From positions 620,001 through 684,000 of the forward strand of contig NZ_JAGGJU010000001.1 of assembly GCF_017873095.1 (NCBI RefSeq): 64,000 nucleotides of DNA. Direction: 5' to 3'. Within the stretch, counting starts at the first letter, position 1; every line of letters starts with the position of its first letter. Made by a program: the position numbers and the translations under genes. This DNA is from Heterorhizobium halophytocola (GTDB taxonomy: Bacteria; Pseudomonadota; Alphaproteobacteria; Rhizobiales; Rhizobiaceae). Below, piece by piece: positions 9,244 to 17,586 of the stretch. Under the pieces are notes generated by a model that was given only the letters and a program-made list of their open reading frames with translations, did no database searches and was not told where the DNA came from.

Positions 9244-9771
9244 TCATGAAATGTTGTGAGCGAACCGCCCGAAACTGCCGCGCGAAAAACACAAGGGCTC
9301 CCCTTCCCTGTGGGCTGCGCGCAAAACCCTGCCGATGATGATGGAATGATCACCGGCATCATGCAGATTGGAACGGACGCATTCGAAGCGCGCCAACGTG
9401 CCCGGTATCACCGGAACGCCGTCATCGTTGAAATCCCATTCAAGCCCTTCGAACCCGGCGCCACCGCGGGTGAAGCGATGGCTGAGACCATCCTGCTCTG
9501 CGCTCAGCACGTGAATGGCGTAGTGCTCGGCCTCGGTGAAAAGGCCGTGACGGGTCGAGCTCTTGGCCGGCGACCAGAGCACCAGTGGCGGATCGAGCGA
9601 CACCGAGGCGAAGCTGTTGACGGTCATTCCTGCCGGCCCCTGAGGACCCATGACGGTGACCACGGCCACGCCGGTCGTGTAGCTGCCAAGCGCATTGCGA
9701 AAAATGCGCGAATTGGCGGGTTCGGGAACGAATAGGTTTTCAGCACGGGCGGGTACGTCGCCAGCAGCCAT
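9244..9771 (-). CDS. Flavin reductase (SmoA-like partner of the monooxygenase)
   Basis: 175 residues of the FMN-binding split-barrel flavin reductase family (PF01613). Seen are GSYTTGVAVVTVMGPQGPAGMTVNSFASVSLDPPLVLW, the FMN-binding strand set, and GRVLRAAHREGEPLCFSRGSFGRF near the end. It should reduce FMN with NAD(P)H and hand FMNH2 to the SsuD-type monooxygenase encoded two genes upstream. The frame has a GTG at 9777 overlapping the upstream stop and ATGs at 9774 and 9771; GAGGTGG favours the last. The arrangement monooxygenase, aldo-keto reductase, flavin reductase matches the smoC, smoB and smoA functions of Agrobacterium sulfoquinovose degradation. Confidence 0.85.
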   Translation of the reverse strand: MAAGDVPARAENLFVPEPANSRIFRNALGSYTTGVAVVTVMGPQGPAGMTVNSFASVSLDPPLVLWSPAKSSTRHGLFTEAEHYAIHVLSAEQDGLSHRFTRGGAGFEGLEWDFNDDGVPVIPGTLARFECVRSNLHDAGDHSIIIGRVLRAAHREGEPLCFSRGSFGRFAHNIS

Positions 9772-9773
9772 CA

Positions 9774-10667
9774 TCACGCCACCTCTTTTCCAATTGCCAG
9801 AGTGTAGAGTTCAAACCAGGTCTGACGGTCGAGCACCACCTTCGCGGCATCGCCGATCCGGGCGATGCGGGCGAGATTGTTGGTGCCGAGCACCGGCAGG
9901 ATTTTCGCGGGGTGGCGCAGCAGCCAGGCAATCGCGACGGCCGTCGCATCGACGTCCTGCTCTTTACCGATCCGCGTCAGTGCAGCCATCAGATCCTTAT
10001 GGCCTTCGGAGAACAGCGACCCGCCGCCAAGCGGCGACCAGGCCATCGGCGCGATCATCCGTTCCTGCAGAAAGGCAAGATCGCCATTGGTGAAGGCATC
10101 GGCCGCCAGAAGGCTCATCTCGATCTGGTTCGTCACCAGATTTCCCTCCATCGAGGATTGCAGCAGCTGGAAATCCCAGGGGCGGAAATTCGAGACGCCA
10201 ACACTCAGCACCTTGCCGGACTTGACCAGCGCATCGAGCGCCGGGCCGGTCTCATCCGGATCCATCAGCGGATCGGGACGATGGATCAACAGCAGGTCGA
10301 TGCGGTCCGTGCCCATGTCTTTCAGCGACGCTTCGACCGAGGCGTTGATGTGCTCGGCGGTGGTGTCGTAGTATTTGACCCGCGCGGCGGAATGCCGGCC
10401 GACGGGTGCTACGATGTCGCACTTGGTGACGATCTCCAGTTTGTCGCGCAGGGCGGGCGACGCCTTCAGTGCCGTGCCGAACAATGCTTCGGCAGCGTAG
10501 CCGCCATAGATATCGGCCTGGTCCATCGTGGTGATGCCCTGTTCCAGACAGGATTCGACCTTGGCCTGAACATCGGACGGAGCGGTATCCTCGCCGTCGC
10601 CCAGCCGCCACATGCCATAGACGATGCGGCTGAATGTGATGCCGGGTGCGATGTCGATGCGTTCCAT
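9774..10667 (-). CDS. Aldo-keto reductase (SmoB-like)
   Basis: 297-residue AKR with a YdhF-like sequence. The catalytic tetrad is visible: Asp49 and Tyr54 in MDQADIYGGY, Lys82 in IVTKCDI, His129 in LLIHRPDP. The cofactor end has WSPLGGGSLF and VLGTNNLARI. In the sulfo-SMO pathway SmoB reduces the 6-oxo-glucose left by desulfonation of sulfoquinovose to glucose; that role fits the operon but the sequence alone would also allow other aldehyde substrates. It overlaps its neighbours on both sides by one to four bases, so the three enzymes are made together. Confidence 0.85.
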   Translation of the reverse strand: MERIDIAPGITFSRIVYGMWRLGDGEDTAPSDVQAKVESCLEQGITTMDQADIYGGYAAEALFGTALKASPALRDKLEIVTKCDIVAPVGRHSAARVKYYDTTAEHINASVEASLKDMGTDRIDLLLIHRPDPLMDPDETGPALDALVKSGKVLSVGVSNFRPWDFQLLQSSMEGNLVTNQIEMSLLAADAFTNGDLAFLQERMIAPMAWSPLGGGSLFSEGHKDLMAALTRIGKEQDVDATAVAIAWLLRHPAKILPVLGTNNLARIARIGDAAKVVLDRQTWFELYTLAIGKEVA

Positions 10668-11824
10668 TAGCGGCGTTCTCCAGTTCCAAGCGGGGTGGCC
10701 GGGGTCTCCGTCGGCACACGCCCATATTCATGCGGCAACGAGCAAGTCTTCATCTGCGGAAGCACCTTGGTGCCGAAATGCTCGGCCTCGTCGATATGCG
10801 GGTAACCCGAGAGGATGAAGGCCCGGATGCCCATTTTCTGGTAGTCTTCCAGCTTGCTCAGCACCTGGTCCGTCGACCCCACAAGGGCCGCACCGCAGCC
10901 CGAACGGGCCCGGCCGACGCCGGTCCACAGATTGGGCTCGGTATAGCCGAACTGATCGGCAAGCTCGCGGGCACGCGCCTGATGGGCAACGCCGAGAGAG
11001 ATGGAATCATGCGCCCGGTCGCGGATCAGGCGGCCGTATTCATCGTCCAGCTTGGAGACCAGATGATCGGCATATTCGCGCGCTTCCTGTTCGGTGTCGC
11101 GCACGACCACGTGAACCCGCAGGCCGTAATCGAGCGTCCGATTGTGGGCGGCGGCGCGCTCATGGACAGCCTTCATCCGCTCGGCAAGCTGGTCCTTGGT
11201 TTCCGGCCACATCAGATAGACGTCGCACTGCGCACCGCAGAGCTCGAGCGCATCCGGCGAATAACCGCCGAAATAGAGCAGCGGCCCGCCGTTCTGCTGG
11301 TAGGGCCGCGCCGGATCGGTGGTGACGCCCTTGAAATTATAGATTTCGCCCTCGAAGTCGATCGTATCGCGCGTCCAGGCCTGGCGCAGGATCTCCACCA
11401 CCTCGTGGCTGCGCTTGTAACGATAGGCGCTATCGACCTTTTCGCCCGGAAAATCGGAGCTGATGACATTGAGCGTCAGACGGCCCTTCAGCATGTGGTC
11501 GAGCGTGGCAACGGTGCGTGCCAGCATGATCGGTTGCATCTCGCCACAGCGGATGGCCGCGAGGAAATTGATCTTGTCGGTGATCGGCGCACAGCCCGCA
11601 ACGAAAGACAGCGTGTCCTGTCCGACCTGATAGGAGGACGGGCAGAGAATGTTGCGAAAGCCCTTGGCCTCTGCCGTCTTCACGATATCGGAGCAGTGCT
11701 CGAAGCTGGATCGCAGCGATCCGTCCGGCACGCCCAGATAGGCGTAGTCATCGGAGCAGAGCGCGGAAAACCAGGACACTTCGGCGGCATCGAGATCGGC
11801 GGACGTGACGGGAACGATGGTCAT
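10667..11824 (-). CDS. FMNH2-dependent monooxygenase, SsuD/LLM type (SmoC-like, probable desulfonating enzyme)
   Basis: 385 residues of the bacterial luciferase-like TIM-barrel family, closest in layout to alkanesulfonate monooxygenase SsuD: FRNILCPSSYQVGQDTLSFVAGCAPITDKINFLAAIRCGEMQPIMLARTVATLDHML is the family N-terminal half. Such enzymes oxidatively cleave the C-S bond of sulfonates with FMNH2 and oxygen, giving sulfite and an aldehyde. I chose the ATG at 11824 because GAGGAGGG lies upstream; an earlier frame start at 11866 overlaps the promoter. With the flavin reductase and aldo-keto reductase it forms the sulfo-SMO gene set. First gene of the operon, divergent from a GntR regulator. 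Confidence 0.85.
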   Translation of the reverse strand: MTIVPVTSADLDAAEVSWFSALCSDDYAYLGVPDGSLRSSFEHCSDIVKTAEAKGFRNILCPSSYQVGQDTLSFVAGCAPITDKINFLAAIRCGEMQPIMLARTVATLDHMLKGRLTLNVISSDFPGEKVDSAYRYKRSHEVVEILRQAWTRDTIDFEGEIYNFKGVTTDPARPYQQNGGPLLYFGGYSPDALELCGAQCDVYLMWPETKDQLAERMKAVHERAAAHNRTLDYGLRVHVVVRDTEQEAREYADHLVSKLDDEYGRLIRDRAHDSISLGVAHQARARELADQFGYTEPNLWTGVGRARSGCGAALVGSTDQVLSKLEDYQKMGIRAFILSGYPHIDEAEHFGTKVLPQMKTCSLPHEYGRVPTETPATPLGTGERR

Positions 11825-11871
11825 CAATTCTTCCCTCCTCACTGGAAGTTTTGTCTTGCCTAACACTCGAT

Positions 11872-11885
11872 TTGATATAAATCAA
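11872..11885. promoter_or_regulatory. Candidate operator between monooxygenase operon and gntR-like gene
   Basis: Inverted repeat TTGAT-ATAA-ATCAA in an AT-rich divergent promoter region (11825-11935). GntR/HutC-type regulators bind such short palindromes. It touches the GTG proposed as gene start at 11888, which favours the later ATG start for the regulator. Confidence 0.45.
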
Positions 11886-11887
11886 TA

Positions 11888-12640
11888 GTGTATCAATTTT
11901 TGCATCCGACCGTTCGAAAGACGCCGCCGCCCTCCATGAACCAGACGCCCGGAAGCCTTCCCGTCTATCTGCAGATCGTCGAACTGCTGGTCCGCGATAT
12001 CGCCGCCAACAGGTTGATCGACGGCGAGCGGCTGCCGCCCGAACGCGACATGGCGGCCACACTCGGCATTGCCGTTGGCACGCTCAGAAAGGCACTGGCC
12101 GAGCTTCAGAGCCGCGGGCTGCTGGAGCGGGTGCAGGGTTCGGGCAATTACATCCGTGCGATCAGCGATCCGAAAAGCGTCTACGCGATGTTCCGGCTGG
12201 AGCTGATTGGCGGCGGCGGCCTGCCGACGGCGGAAGTCCTGAGTGTCGAGCGCATGCCCAAACCCGCGGACTTGCCGGAATTCGGCAGCTCGCCCGAGGG
12301 GCATCGCATCCGACGTCTCAGACGCCTGTCCGGCAAGATCGCGGCGGTCGAGGAAATCTGGCTGGACGGCAGCTATGTCGAAAAGATCGGAATCGAGGAG
12401 CTGTCGGAATCGCTCTACCTGTATTATCGCGACCGCCTCGGCCTCTGGATCGTCCGGGCCGAAGACCAGGTCGGGCTTGGCACCGTTCCAGATTGGAGCC
12501 CTGGGAGCTTCGGGCAACCGGTCGGCACCGCCATTCCCCTCATCACCCGCGTCAGCCAGGCGAGAGACGGCGAACGCGCCGAAGTCTCGAAAACCTGGTT
12601 CGACGCAGATATCGCCCGCTACGTAGCGCGTCTCAAATAG
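11888..12640 (+). CDS. GntR-family transcriptional regulator with UTRA domain (HutC type)
   Basis: 250 residues from a GTG, or 234 from the ATG at 11936 which starts directly before the winged helix (MNQTPGSLPVYLQIVELLVRDIAAN). The GntR DNA-binding domain (about 20-85) contains GERLPPERDMAATLGIAVGTLRKALAELQSRGLLERVQGSGNYI. The C-terminal UTRA domain (about 95-245) should bind the effector, a sugar or sulfosugar by context. It is divergent from the monooxygenase operon and ten bases ahead of the oxidoreductase gene, so probably controls both. Confidence 0.88.
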   Translation: MYQFLHPTVRKTPPPSMNQTPGSLPVYLQIVELLVRDIAANRLIDGERLPPERDMAATLGIAVGTLRKALAELQSRGLLERVQGSGNYIRAISDPKSVYAMFRLELIGGGGLPTAEVLSVERMPKPADLPEFGSSPEGHRIRRLRRLSGKIAAVEEIWLDGSYVEKIGIEELSESLYLYYRDRLGLWIVRAEDQVGLGTVPDWSPGSFGQPVGTAIPLITRVSQARDGERAEVSKTWFDADIARYVARLK

Positions 12641-12650
12641 GGAGGAGACA

Positions 12651-13766
12651 TTGGAAAGACTGAATTACGGGATCATCGGCTGCGGCATGATGGGGCAAGA
12701 GCATCTGCGCAACATCGCGCTTTTGAGCAATGCCGGCGTTGCCGCGATCTTCGAGCCGGACCCGGCCATGCGCAGCGCCGCCGCCGCGATGGTGCCCGGC
12801 GCCAGGATCGTCAATACGATCGAGGAACTGCTGGCCGTCGAGGCGGTCAATTGCCTGCTGATTGCCAGCCCGAACTACTTCCACCTGGAACAGCTGGAGA
12901 AGATCGCCGCGATCCGACCGCTGCCCGTGCTGGTCGAAAAGCCGCTGTTTACCGCGCCGGAAGACGCGCCCCGGCTGGAAGCGCTGCGCGCCGCCTATCC
13001 CGCCCCGATCTGGGTGGCGATGGAGTATCGCTACATGCCGCCGGTCGCCCGGATGATCGAGGAGGCGGAGGCCGCCACCGGTGGTGTGCGAATGCTGACC
13101 ATCCGTGAGCACCGCTTTCCCTTCCTGGAAAAGGTCGGCGACTGGAACCGCTTCAACCGCAATACCGGCGGCACGCTGGTCGAGAAGTGCTGCCATTTCT
13201 TCGACCTGATGCGTCACATCCTGAAGTCGGACCCCGTGCGGATCATGGCCTCGGGCGGCCAATCGGTGAACCATGTGAGCGAAAGCTACAATGGCGAGCG
13301 TTCGGACATCTGGGACAATGCCTATGTGATCGTCGACTTCGCCTCGGGCGCGCGCGCCATGCTGGAACTTTGCATGTTTGCCGAAGGCGCACGCTATCAG
13401 GAGGAGATCTCGGCCGTCGGCCCAAGAGGCAAGATCGAGTGCCATGTGCCGGGCCCCGGTCGATTCTGGCCGGACCATCTCGGCGAACCGCCGGTGGCGC
13501 AGGTGATCGTTTCGCCGCGCGATCCGAAAGGTCCGCGCATGATCGAGATCCCGGTCGATCCGTCGCTGCTGGCGGCCGGCGACCACAACGGCTCGACCTT
13601 CTACCAGCACCAGCGCTTCCAGCGGGCAGCACTCGGCAATCAGCCGATCGAGGTGTCGCTGGAGGATGGCTGGTGGGCCGTCGCCATGGGGCTTGCAGCC
13701 CAGCAGTCCGCACTGACCGGCGAGGCAGTCGATCTGTCGACACAGACCTATGCGATGGCAAGCTGA
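12651..13766 (+). CDS. Gfo/Idh/MocA family oxidoreductase or NAD-dependent glycosidase
   Basis: 371 residues. N-terminal Rossmann fold with GIIGCGMMGQEHLRN, the family motif VLVEKPL at about 97-103, and a C-terminal alpha/beta domain containing GGTLVEKCCHFFDLMR, where the family active-site Lys/His lie. The start codon is TTG, preceded by GGAGGAG at five bases; no other start fits. This fold includes sugar dehydrogenases but also NAD-dependent glycosidases (GH109, GH188; GH188 members are sulfoquinovosidases). Because no GH31 sulfoquinovosidase is seen in the window, this protein is a candidate for opening sulfoquinovose glycosides; that is inference from context. Confidence 0.85.
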   Translation: MERLNYGIIGCGMMGQEHLRNIALLSNAGVAAIFEPDPAMRSAAAAMVPGARIVNTIEELLAVEAVNCLLIASPNYFHLEQLEKIAAIRPLPVLVEKPLFTAPEDAPRLEALRAAYPAPIWVAMEYRYMPPVARMIEEAEAATGGVRMLTIREHRFPFLEKVGDWNRFNRNTGGTLVEKCCHFFDLMRHILKSDPVRIMASGGQSVNHVSESYNGERSDIWDNAYVIVDFASGARAMLELCMFAEGARYQEEISAVGPRGKIECHVPGPGRFWPDHLGEPPVAQVIVSPRDPKGPRMIEIPVDPSLLAAGDHNGSTFYQHQRFQRAALGNQPIEVSLEDGWWAVAMGLAAQQSALTGEAVDLSTQTYAMAS

Positions 13767-13827
13767 GACGGCATCAAGAGGTCACGGGCGGGTTATTCGG
13801 CCCGTGACCGTCACGACCATGTCGCCG

Positions 13828-14448
13828 TCACTGCACCGCGTAGGCGACTTCCATGGCCCCGCGCCAGATCATCTCCCCGGCCACGAACAGGATAACCGCC
13901 AGCCCGACATAGGCAATCCAGCGGTAACGGGTCAGCAGGCCGGCAATGGCCGAAGCGGCAAAGCCCATCAGCACCACCGAGAGACAGAGACCGAAGACCA
14001 GCACCATCGGATGCTCATGGGCGGCGCCCGCGACCGCCAGCACATTGTCGAGCGACATGGAGACGTCGGCGATGATGATATGCTTGATCGCCTGGGCGAA
14101 GCTCTTGCGCCGCGGTCCGGTCGCGTCGTCGTGGTCGTCCTGCGCCGGTTGCTCCTTCAGTTCGCGCCACATCTTCCAGCACACCCAGAGCAGCAGCAGG
14201 CCGCCGGCGAGCAGAAGACCGATGATTGACAGCAGATAGCTGGCGCCGAGCGCAAAGGCGATGCGCAGCACCGTGGCGCAGGCGATACCCACCAGGATCG
14301 CCTTTGCCCGGTCCTGCCTGGCAAGACCCGCAGCCGCCATGCCGACGACGACCGCGTTGTCGGCTGCGAGTACCAGATCGATCATCACGACCTGCAGGAA
14401 GGCCGAGATCGAGGCGGGCATCAGAAGGTGATCGAAGATTTCATGCAT
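13828..14448 (-). CDS. TerC-family integral membrane protein (YjbE-like)
   Basis: 206 residues with about seven membrane helices. TerC family marks are the acidic intramembrane motifs VMIDLVLAADNAVVVGMAAAGL near the N-terminus and IIIADVSMSLDNVLAVAGAA in the second half. The cytoplasmic loop is charged and histidine-containing (EQPAQDDHDDATGPRRK). TerC proteins are linked to metal (often manganese) export and to secretion-coupled metalation. ATG 14448 starts right before the first helix. Single gene, in a convergent position with the oxidoreductase. I saw no manganese riboswitch in the 150 bases upstream. Confidence 0.88.
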   Translation of the reverse strand: MHEIFDHLLMPASISAFLQVVMIDLVLAADNAVVVGMAAAGLARQDRAKAILVGIACATVLRIAFALGASYLLSIIGLLLAGGLLLLWVCWKMWRELKEQPAQDDHDDATGPRRKSFAQAIKHIIIADVSMSLDNVLAVAGAAHEHPMVLVFGLCLSVVLMGFAASAIAGLLTRYRWIAYVGLAVILFVAGEMIWRGAMEVAYAVQ

Positions 14449-14533
14449 TTGTGACGAACCCAAATTCCAGTCGATCAACGCACGGATGGGATCGCGGGTT
14501 CAACGCGCGTGCAGGATCCATGCGAGAAAGCAC

Positions 14534-14549
14534 CGGGCCGGGCGGCCCG
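14534..14549 (-). terminator. Weak hairpin after the peptide ABC operon
   Basis: CGGGCC-N4-GGCCCG, about 50 bases after the stop of the last ATPase gene of the peptide-type ABC operon, without a U-run. Low-confidence terminator. Confidence 0.25.
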
Positions 14550-14600
14550 TGGGGCAGGACTTAGCAGGACCCGACCGCCGACGGCAAGTTGGATCGGGCT

Positions 14601-15584
14601 TCAAAGTGGATAATGGCAGGCGACGCTGCGCTCGTCGTCGAGCGCTTGAAGCACCGGCCGCTCGACGCGGCATCGGTCCGTCGCATGGGGACAGCGTGGC
14701 GAGAACTTGCAGCCCTTCGGCGGATCGAGCGGGCTCGGGATCTCGCCAGTCAGCAGCACCCGTTCGCGTCGTCCGCGGTTCTTCGGCTGCGGAATGGCCG
14801 AGATCAGCGCGTGGGTATAGGGGTGACGCGGCTTGGAAAACAGCGCATCCGCCTCGCCCAGTTCGACGATCGAGCCCAGATACATCACCGCGACACGGGT
14901 GGAGATCTGGCGCACGACGGCCAGATCATGGGCGATGAAGACATAGGTCAGGTTCAACTGCTGGCGCAGATCGCTGAACAGGTTGACGATCTGCGCCTGC
15001 ACGGACACGTCGAGCGCGGAGACCGGTTCGTCGGCAACGATCAGCTTCGGCTCGACAGCGAGCGCCCGGGCAATCCCGATCCGCTGCCGTTGGCCGCCGG
15101 AAAATTCGTGCGGATAGCGGTCGAGATATTCCGCCCGCAACCCGACCAGATCCATCAACTCGCCAAGCCTAGCATTGATCTCGCCAGTGGGTCTCAGCCT
15201 GTGGACCTGCAGAACCTCGCCGATGATGTCGCGCACCCGCCGGCGCGGATTGAGCGAGGCCGAGGGATCCTGAAAGATCATCTGCATGCTGCGCCGGGTC
15301 GGCTTCAACGCCCCCTCGCCGGCCGTCGATATGTCCTGGCCCTCGAAGGACAATTGCCCCGAGGTGATGTCGTAGAGCCGCGTCAGGCAACGCCCGAGGG
15401 TGGATTTACCGCTACCCGATTCCCCGACAAGGCCGAGCGTTTCGCCGGGATAGACCGCAAGCGTGACATCCTCGACCGCATAAAGCGTGCGGCCCGATCC
15501 GGGCCACATGGTCTTGCCGACGGTGAAATGCTTGGTCAGGGCCTGAGTTTGCAGGATCGGCTCTCTTTGCGAATGCGCCGTCAT
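14601..15584 (-). CDS. oppF: Peptide/opine ABC transporter ATP-binding protein (OppF/DppF type)
   Basis: 327 residues. Walker A GESGSGKSTLGR, Q-loop MIFQDPSASLNPRRRVRDII, signature FSGGQRQRIGIARALAVEPKLIVADEPVSALDVSVQAQ, and the C-terminal oligopeptide-transporter extension GCKFSPRCPHATDRCRVERP with its cysteine cluster (three Cys in this stretch). The ATG at 15584 overlaps the upstream TGA (ATGA), which fixes the start. Partner of the ATPase at 15581-16612. Confidence 0.93.
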   Translation of the reverse strand: MTAHSQREPILQTQALTKHFTVGKTMWPGSGRTLYAVEDVTLAVYPGETLGLVGESGSGKSTLGRCLTRLYDITSGQLSFEGQDISTAGEGALKPTRRSMQMIFQDPSASLNPRRRVRDIIGEVLQVHRLRPTGEINARLGELMDLVGLRAEYLDRYPHEFSGGQRQRIGIARALAVEPKLIVADEPVSALDVSVQAQIVNLFSDLRQQLNLTYVFIAHDLAVVRQISTRVAVMYLGSIVELGEADALFSKPRHPYTHALISAIPQPKNRGRRERVLLTGEIPSPLDPPKGCKFSPRCPHATDRCRVERPVLQALDDERSVACHYPL

Positions 15585-16612
15585 GCGGGCTCCTCCAGCG
15601 TCAGGATCGAGCCTCTGAGCGCATCGCGTTCGGACGGCTGAAGAACGCACAGCGCCGATTGGTCCCCCTGTCGCCGCAGCGGAGGTCGGCTCAGGCATTC
15701 GCCGCGGGCGAACCGGCAGCGCGGCGCGAAACCGCAGCCGGCCGGGATGGATTCCGGGGTCGGCGGCATGCCGCCGATGGCCGGAAGCCGCTCGGCCCGC
15801 TTGCCGGTCAGCGACGGTATGGACGCCAAAAGACCCCAGCTATAGGGGTGCATGGGGTGGGAAAAGACCTCTTCCGTCGTTCCCCTCTCGACGATGCGGC
15901 CGGCATACATGACATTGACCCGGTCTGCGACTTCGGCGACCACGCCCATGTCATGGGTAATCAGGATGATCGCGGAGCCGAAATCCTTGCGCAGCCGGAG
16001 CAGCAGATCCAGCACCTGCGCCTGCACGGTAACATCGAGCGCCGTGGTCGGCTCGTCGGCAACCAGCAAAGCCGGGTTACACGAAAGCGCCATGGCGATC
16101 ACCGCCCGCTGGCGCATGCCGCCGGACAATTGGTGCGGATAGCGATCGACGGCCTCGCCCGGATTGGCAAGCCCGACTTCGCCCAGAAGTTCGATCGACC
16201 GCTTGCGGGCGGCTCTTGCGGATATGCTCTCATGCGCCCGGATCTGCTCGGCGATCTGCCAGCCGATGGTGTAGACCGGGGTCAAAGCCGTCATCGGGTC
16301 TTGCGAGATCAGTCCGATCTCCTTGCCGCGCAGCCGGCGCATCTCGCGCTCGCTCATCTGCAGCAGGTGCTTGCCGCGAAAGGCGACCGCACCATCAACG
16401 AAGGTCGTCTGCGGATCGTGCAGGCCGAGCAGCGACAGCAGCGTGACGGACTTGCCCGATCCGGACTCGCCGACGATCGACAGGATCTCGCCTTCGCGCA
16501 GCTGGAAGGAGACGTCGTCGATCGCCCTGACCCGCCCCCGGTCGGTGGCAAACGAGACGGACAATCCCTGGACGTCGAGCAGCAGCGGCGATGGGGACTG
16601 GTTCATCGTCAT
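15581..16612 (-). CDS. oppD: Peptide/opine ABC transporter ATP-binding protein (OppD/DppD type)
   Basis: 343 residues. Walker A GESGSGKSVTLLSLLG, LISQDPMTALTPVYTIGWQIAEQI, signature LSGGMRQRAVIAMALSCNPALLVADEPTTALDVTVQAQ, and the C-terminal CGFAPRCRFARGECLSRPP. The real start is the ATG at 16612, overlapping the permease TGA by four bases; the frame stays open far upstream through the permease genes only because of high GC. Second ATPase of the heteromeric Opp/Dpp importer. Confidence 0.93.
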   Translation of the reverse strand: MTMNQSPSPLLLDVQGLSVSFATDRGRVRAIDDVSFQLREGEILSIVGESGSGKSVTLLSLLGLHDPQTTFVDGAVAFRGKHLLQMSEREMRRLRGKEIGLISQDPMTALTPVYTIGWQIAEQIRAHESISARAARKRSIELLGEVGLANPGEAVDRYPHQLSGGMRQRAVIAMALSCNPALLVADEPTTALDVTVQAQVLDLLLRLRKDFGSAIILITHDMGVVAEVADRVNVMYAGRIVERGTTEEVFSHPMHPYSWGLLASIPSLTGKRAERLPAIGGMPPTPESIPAGCGFAPRCRFARGECLSRPPLRRQGDQSALCVLQPSERDALRGSILTLEEPA

Positions 16613-17577
16613 CCCCTCACCCGCGGATCGATCAGCACATAGACCATGTCGACCACCGCATTGGTGACGACAACGAAGAAGGAGGCATACATGACCGTTG
16701 CCAGGATCATCGGCAGATCGAGATTGAGCAGCGCCTGATAGGTGAGCCGCCCGATGCCGTTGAGGCCGAAAACGACTTCGGTCAGCAGTGCGGCACCCCC
16801 GACGAGCACGCCGAAATCGAGACCGAACATGGTGACGAACGGGATCAGCGAGGTGCGAAGCGCGTGGCGCAGCATGACGCGCATGGGACCGAGCCCCTTG
16901 GCCCTTGCCGTGCGGATGAAGTCCTCCTGATAGGCCTCCACCAGATTGGCGCGCAGCACCCGGCCGTAGATGCCGATATAAAGGGCGGCCAGCGTGAACC
17001 ACGGGATCAGAAGCGTCTTGAACCAGCCCCAGGGATCGCTCAGCAGAGGTTTGTAGCCGAGTCCCGGCACCCAGGAGAACAGCCAGGTGTCGTGAAAGCG
17101 GCTTTGCGAAACGAGGTTCATCATTTCGCCGAACCAGAAAACCGGCATCGACACCCCAATCAGTGCCAGGATCATCAACCCCTTGTCGATCACCGTTCCG
17201 CGCATCATCGCTGCGATGACGCCGACCGTGATGCCGCCGACCACCCAGAGCACGGCGGCACCGAAGACCAGCGACAGCGTGATCGGGGCGGCCGACAGCA
17301 CCTGCGGTACAACTTTCAAGCCGCGATTGACGAAGGAGGTCAGATCCTGCGTGACGAACAGCCGCTTCATCATGATCCCATATTGCACCGGCAACGGCCG
17401 GTCGAAGCCGAAATCCTTGCGGATCGCCTCGACGGTCTCCTGCGCCGCGTTGCGCCCGGCAATGCGGGCCGCCGGATCGGCACCGGGTGTGGCAAAGAAG
17501 ATCAGGAACACCAGCGCGGAGATGCCGAACATCACGAACACCATCTGCACCAGGCGCTGAAGCATTGCGAAAGCCAT
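16609..17577 (-). CDS. oppB: Peptide/opine ABC transporter permease (OppB/DppB type)
   Basis: 322 residues with the OppB N-terminus LQRLVQMVFVMFGISALVFLIFFATPGADPA and the long periplasmic loop that follows it (RKDFGFDRPLPVQYG). The EAA region VEAYQEDFIRTARAKGLGPMRVMLRHALRTSLIP is clear. Six membrane helices. Works with the OppC-type permease encoded ten bases upstream. Confidence 0.93.
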   Translation of the reverse strand: MAFAMLQRLVQMVFVMFGISALVFLIFFATPGADPAARIAGRNAAQETVEAIRKDFGFDRPLPVQYGIMMKRLFVTQDLTSFVNRGLKVVPQVLSAAPITLSLVFGAAVLWVVGGITVGVIAAMMRGTVIDKGLMILALIGVSMPVFWFGEMMNLVSQSRFHDTWLFSWVPGLGYKPLLSDPWGWFKTLLIPWFTLAALYIGIYGRVLRANLVEAYQEDFIRTARAKGLGPMRVMLRHALRTSLIPFVTMFGLDFGVLVGGAALLTEVVFGLNGIGRLTYQALLNLDLPMILATVMYASFFVVVTNAVVDMVYVLIDPRVRG

Positions 17578-17586
17578 GATCCCTCC

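Noticed and set aside
14449..14600. Manganese riboswitch (yybP-ykoY) upstream of the TerC-like gene
   Set aside because: No recognisable conserved core in this stretch.
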